From Palleronia sp. THAF1 (lineage in GTDB: Bacteria > Pseudomonadota > Alphaproteobacteria > Rhodobacterales > Rhodobacteraceae), in the NCBI RefSeq assembly GCF_009363795.1, contig NZ_CP045420.1, forward strand, positions 2,523,001 through 2,587,000: a stretch of 64,000 nt of DNA. The letters are read 5' to 3'. The notes beneath the pieces are model-generated. The model was given only the letters and a program-made list of their open reading frames with translations. It made no database searches and was not told the DNA's origin. Shown here piece by piece: positions 60,925-64,000 of the stretch. Each line of letters opens with the position of its first letter. The stretch's first letter is position 1. The translations under genes and the position numbers were made by a program.

Positions 60925-61152
60925 ATGAACGAGAGCTTCGAAAATATCATCGAGACGCCCGAAAACATCGTCTACGTGCGCCCCGTCGCGTTGGACGATC
61001 TGCCAGACGAAATTCGCGAACAGGTCGACGGGATGACCGAACTTTACGCCGTGCATAATGGCGCGGGTGAGCGCTTGGCGCTGGTCAAGGACCGCGATCT
61101 GGCCTTCACCGTCGCGCGCCAGAACGACATGGCGCCGGTTTCAGTACACTGA
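60925..61152 (+). CDS. DUF1150 family protein
   Basis: A 75-residue protein starts MNESFENIIETPENIVYVRP, with LYAVHNGAGERLALVKDRDL in the middle, matching DUF1150. It follows Hsp20 with a 3-bp gap, a conserved alphaproteobacterial pairing, suggesting a stress-linked partner. Function is unknown. Confidence 0.88.
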   Translation: MNESFENIIETPENIVYVRPVALDDLPDEIREQVDGMTELYAVHNGAGERLALVKDRDLAFTVARQNDMAPVSVH

Positions 61153-61156
61153 TTTC

Positions 61157-61184
61157 AACGCCCCGCGGCGATGCGGGGCGTTTT
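61157..61184 (+). terminator. terminator after hsp20-DUF1150
   Basis: AACGCCCCGC (61157-61166) pairs with GCGGGGCGTT (61173-61182) around GGCGAT, and the T-run is 61181-61184. Confidence 0.95.
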
Positions 61185-61244
61185 CGCTGGGCGGTCGCGG
61201 GCTGACATGGCACGACTGTGGCAACAGCATTGCCCGAGGCCCAT

Positions 61245-62120
61245 ATGACCCAGATCGTTCACTCTCTCTCCGAAATCTCCGAACAGTATGACGCCTTGTT
61301 CTGCGATCTGTGGGGCTGCGTGCATGACGGTATAAAAGCGCTGCCAGAAGCGGTTGCCGCACTGCAAGCGTTCCGCGCCAAGGGCGGTATGGTTGTTCTG
61401 TTGACCAACGCGCCCCGCCCGCGCGCAGACGTGGCCGAGCAGATTGCGAAGTTCGGCGTGCCGGATGACGCATGGGACACAATCGCGACATCAGGTGATG
61501 CGGCGCGCGTGGCCTTGTTCACCGGCGCCCTGGGGCAAAAGGTCTATCACATCGGCGAGCCGCGCGATCAGGGCTTCTTCGAGCCGTTGAACCTTGTCGA
61601 GAACCCCGTTGCCATCGAACAGGTGCCGCTCTCGCAGGCTGAGGGCATCGTGTGTACCGGCCCCTTCGATCCCAAAGCCAACCCCGACGTGCTGCGCCCG
61701 CAACTGCTGGAAGCAAAGACACGCGGGCTGACGATGCTGAACGCGAATCCCGATATGGTTGTGGATCGCGGTGACAGCCGGGAATGGTGCGGTGGCGCGG
61801 TGGCGCAACTGTATGAGCAGATGGGCGGCGCTGTGCTGGCCTTCGGCAAACCCCACCCCCCGGTCTACGACATGGCACGGCGACGGTTGGCGGAAGCGGG
61901 CGCGGCCTCTATCCCCGACGAACGCATCCTTGCCATCGGTGACGGCATCCTGACGGATGTGAAGGGCGCATTGCTGGAAAAACTGGACGTGCTCTTCGTG
62001 ACTGGTGGATTGGCGGCGGCTGAAACGAACGTCGATGGCGAGCCCCAGCCCGAGCGATTGGACGCATTCCTTGGCAGAGAGGGCTTCGATCCGAACTACA
62101 CCATCGGAATGCTGCGCTAG
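61245..62120 (+). CDS. HAD-superfamily phosphatase (TIGR01459 type)
   Basis: A 291-residue class IIA HAD hydrolase. ALFCDLWGCVHDG holds motif I with the nucleophile Asp, VVLLTNAPRPRADV motif II, AFGKPHPPVYDMA the lysine and ILAIGDGILTDVKGA motif IV. The substrate is unknown; NagD-like sugar phosphates are typical of the class. ATG 61245 was chosen over an upstream GTG. Confidence 0.9.
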   Translation: MTQIVHSLSEISEQYDALFCDLWGCVHDGIKALPEAVAALQAFRAKGGMVVLLTNAPRPRADVAEQIAKFGVPDDAWDTIATSGDAARVALFTGALGQKVYHIGEPRDQGFFEPLNLVENPVAIEQVPLSQAEGIVCTGPFDPKANPDVLRPQLLEAKTRGLTMLNANPDMVVDRGDSREWCGGAVAQLYEQMGGAVLAFGKPHPPVYDMARRRLAEAGAASIPDERILAIGDGILTDVKGALLEKLDVLFVTGGLAAAETNVDGEPQPERLDAFLGREGFDPNYTIGMLR

Positions 62121-62137
62121 ACCAAAGTACATGCTGC

Positions 62138-62163
62138 AGTTGCAAAGTAATTATATTGCAACT
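62138..62163. promoter_or_regulatory. TTGCAA inverted repeat upstream of MaoC gene
   Basis: AGTTGCAA (62138-62145), a 10-bp A/T-rich spacer, and TTGCAACT (62156-62163) form a perfect inverted repeat. A third TTGCAA lies at 62187-62192. This looks like an operator, since the gene starts at 62218. The regulator is not identified. Confidence 0.6.
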
Positions 62164-62217
62164 TTTGCCCGTTACGTGTAGCAATCTTGCAAGCAGGATT
62201 ATTACGCGGAGACTGTC

Positions 62218-62661
62218 ATGCTCGATACAACCACGTCCACCGGCCCGATTTTCATCGAAGATCTGACCGTCGGCCTGACTCGCCACATCGAGAAAACGAT
62301 CATCGACCGCGATATCGAGCTGTTCGCCGAGGTGTCCGAGGACCGCAATCCCGTTCACCTGAACGAAGCTTACGCCCAATCCACCATGTTTCAGGGCCGG
62401 ATCGCCCATGGCATGCTGACCGCCGCATTGATCTCTGCCGTGATCGGGGAACAACTGCCCGGCCACGGCACCGTCTACCTGCGCCAGTCCATGGCATTCC
62501 TTGCCCCGGTCCGCCCCGGCGATACGGTGCGCGCGGAAGTCGAGGTGAAAGCGATCGACATGAAGCGTCGCCGCGTGACGTTGGATACCCGGTGTCTGGT
62601 CGGTGAAACCCGCGTGCTGCACGGCGAGGCCACGGTGCTCGCGCCATCACGCACCGGCTAA
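62218..62661 (+). CDS. MaoC-like (R)-enoyl-CoA hydratase
   Basis: A 147-residue hotdog-fold protein with the MaoC/PhaJ hydratase motif DRNPVHLNEAYAQSTMFQGR and IAHGMLTAALIS. D and H of the hydratase-2 catalytic pair are present. It could supply (R)-3-hydroxyacyl-CoA for polyhydroxyalkanoate or oxidise crotonyl-CoA. It is preceded by the TTGCAA repeat and followed by ribF. Confidence 0.88.
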   Translation: MLDTTTSTGPIFIEDLTVGLTRHIEKTIIDRDIELFAEVSEDRNPVHLNEAYAQSTMFQGRIAHGMLTAALISAVIGEQLPGHGTVYLRQSMAFLAPVRPGDTVRAEVEVKAIDMKRRRVTLDTRCLVGETRVLHGEATVLAPSRTG

Positions 62662-62699
62662 GGCTTGCCCATCGCGCCGTGCGGGCCTAGGTCGCGCGG

Positions 62700-63632
62700 A
62701 TGCGCATCTTCCGCAGTCATACCGGGCTGAAGCCCGACGCCCGCGGGGCCGCCGCCGCCATCGGCAACTTCGATGGCGTCCACCTTGGCCATCAAGCGGT
62801 GCTCGACCACGCCCGCGCCGCGGCCGATGATCTGAATGCGCCGCTGGGCGTCGTCACGTTCGAGCCGCATCCGCGTGAGCTGTTCCAACCCGACGCCGCG
62901 CCTTTCCGCCTGATGAACGCCGAAGCCAAGGCCCACCGGCTAGAGCGTCTCGGCGTCGATCATTTGTACGAATTGCCCTTCACGACCGACCTGACCGCCC
63001 TGTCCCCCGATGCCTTCGCGCAGGACATCTTGGCGGGTGGGCTGGGCCTGAGCCACGTCGTCGTTGGTCAGGACTTTCATTTCGGCGCGAAGCGCGCGGG
63101 CGATGCAGAGACGCTCCAGCTCTTGGGCGAGAAATTCGGCTTCGGCGTCACCATCGCGACGCTGGTCCAGGACAGCGGGACAGAGATCAGCTCGACCCGT
63201 ATTCGCAAGGCGCTGAGCGATGGCGATCCCCGCTCCGCCGCGGCGATGCTGGGCCACCTGCACCGCATCGACGGGCCGGTGATTCACGGCGAGAAACGCG
63301 GGCGCACGTTGAACTACCCGACCGCCAATATGGACCTGACCGGCCTGCATCTGCCGCGATTCGGCGTCTACGCTGTGACGGTCGATATTTTGGACGGACC
63401 GCACAAGGGTCAGGTCAAGGGCGTCGCCTCACTTGGTGTCCGCCCGATGTTCGGAGAGAACGTGCCGAATCTGGAGACTTTCCTCTTCGATTTCTCCGGC
63501 GATCTTTACGGCGCGCACCTGTCCGTCGGGCTGGTGGAATTCCTGCGCGGAGAGGAAAACTTCGACAGCCTCGACGCGCTGATCCAGCAGATGGACGCCG
63601 ACAGCGCGCAGGCTCGGAAGATCCTCGCATGA
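62700..63632 (+). CDS. ribF: bifunctional riboflavin kinase/FAD synthetase
   Basis: RibF makes FMN and FAD. The 310-residue protein has the N-terminal FAD synthetase motif [15 protein letters not shown], the GISSTRIR-like [10 protein letters not shown], and the C-terminal riboflavin kinase motif [10 protein letters not shown]. The stop overlaps the YcgN-type gene as ATGA. Confidence 0.97.
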   Translation: MRIFRSHTGLKPDARGAAAAIGNFDGVHLGHQAVLDHARAAADDLNAPLGVVTFEPHPRELFQPDAAPFRLMNAEAKAHRLERLGVDHLYELPFTTDLTALSPDAFAQDILAGGLGLSHVVVGQDFHFGAKRAGDAETLQLLGEKFGFGVTIATLVQDSGTEISSTRIRKALSDGDPRSAAAMLGHLHRIDGPVIHGEKRGRTLNYPTANMDLTGLHLPRFGVYAVTVDILDGPHKGQVKGVASLGVRPMFGENVPNLETFLFDFSGDLYGAHLSVGLVEFLRGEENFDSLDALIQQMDADSAQARKILA

Positions 63633-64000
63633 CCGATGATCCCATCCGCCGTCAGGTCGGCCGCCCGAAGTTCTGGGAACGCTACCCGCTCGACCAGCTA
63701 TCCAACGCCGAGTGGGAGGCGCTGTGCGACGGCTGCGGCAAGTGCTGCCTGAACAAGCTGGAAGACGAAGACACCGCAGAGATCGCCCTGACCCGCGTGG
63801 CCTGCCGCCTGTTCGACGACGACACCTGCCGCTGCGCGCAGTACGAGATCCGCAAGCAGTTCGTGCCGGAATGCATCGTGCTGACCACCGAAACCCTACC
63901 CAAGATCGCCTATTGGCTGCCACAGACTTGCGCCTATCGTCTGCTGCATGAAGGCGAACGCCTGTACCCTTGGCATCCCCTGATTTCCGGCGATCCCGAA
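63629..64000 (+). CDS. YcgN-type cysteine cluster protein, 5' part only
   Basis: The first 124 residues of a gene that runs past the window edge. The start ATG overlaps the ribF stop as ATGA. The protein has the YcgN family opening [20 protein letters not shown], the cluster [10 protein letters not shown] and further cysteines in [17 protein letters not shown] and VPECIVLT, giving a likely Fe-S or zinc site. Function is unknown. Confidence 0.9.
   Translation, partial: MTDDPIRRQVGRPKFWERYPLDQLSNAEWEALCDGCGKCCLNKLEDEDTAEIALTRVACRLFDDDTCRCAQYEIRKQFVPECIVLTTETLPKIAYWLPQTCAYRLLHEGERLYPWHPLISGDPE

Overview
The window is 64 kb of GC-rich bacterial chromosome. Everything recognisable points to an alphaproteobacterium of the family Rhodobacteraceae (Roseobacter-type). 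The main reasons are a ChvI/ChvG two-component system next to an HPr kinase/HPr cluster and divergent to pckA, an ethylmalonyl-CoA-pathway Mcd, a PhnF-divergent C-P lyase operon with ATGA-coupled genes, a Hint-domain exported protein, a CIRCE-controlled groESL operon and an Hsp20-DUF1150 pair. I saw no rRNA, prophage, insertion sequence or CRISPR array. There is one tRNA (Trp). The gene naming comes from motifs and remembered family features only; no database search was possible.

Layout. (1) 1-12.2 kb: a phosphonate locus. It runs leftward from phnF as phnG-H-I-J-(VOC protein)-K-(GNAT)-L-N, and a second leftward operon is phnC-D-E1-E2-(hexapeptide acetyltransferase, frameshifted)-(GNAT). The tail of a DUF1045 gene meets phnN at the left edge, and phnM is not in the window. 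(2) 12.3-22.8 kb: a small exported protein, a DUF6880 protein, tRNA-Trp, a ferritin-like DUF892 protein, a Tat-exported MsrB-like protein, zntB, tuf, a lipoprotein, parC, an SH3 protein, a HIG1-type membrane protein and a PduO-type adenosyltransferase. (3) 22.9-26.5 kb: etfB-etfA and a 3-hydroxybutyryl-CoA dehydrogenase, flanking a DUF6473-like gene. (4) 26.5-32.8 kb: chvI-chvG-hprK-EIIA-HPr-acyltransferase, divergent from pckA. (5) 32.9-41.5 kb: an acidic repeat protein with a PRC-like C-terminus, a TauE/SafE permease, mcd, a 2-hydroxyacid dehydrogenase, a PAS protein and panC-panB. (6) 41.5-52.6 kb: Hint protein, rpsD with a structured leader, SDR, hisC-extensin-like, prpE, a CDF transporter, a family II pyrophosphatase and a DUF2161 nuclease-like protein. 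(7) 52.6-64 kb: SPFH-NfeD, groESL, a PRC-barrel protein, purE-purK, hsp20-DUF1150, a HAD phosphatase, a MaoC hydratase, ribF and the start of a YcgN-type gene.

How it fits together. The phn genes form a complete uptake-and-cleavage route for phosphonates apart from phnM, and small modifying enzymes are built into the operons. ChvGI, HprK, EIIA and HPr are a regulatory cascade linked to gluconeogenesis through pckA. Electron-transfer flavoprotein, Mcd, PrpE, Hbd and the MaoC hydratase all serve short-chain acyl-CoA metabolism. The least explained items are the acidic repeat protein, two related intergenic hairpin elements (rpsD leader and the lipase/purK gap), the TTGCAA inverted repeat before the MaoC gene, and the broken acetyltransferase in the phn transport operon.
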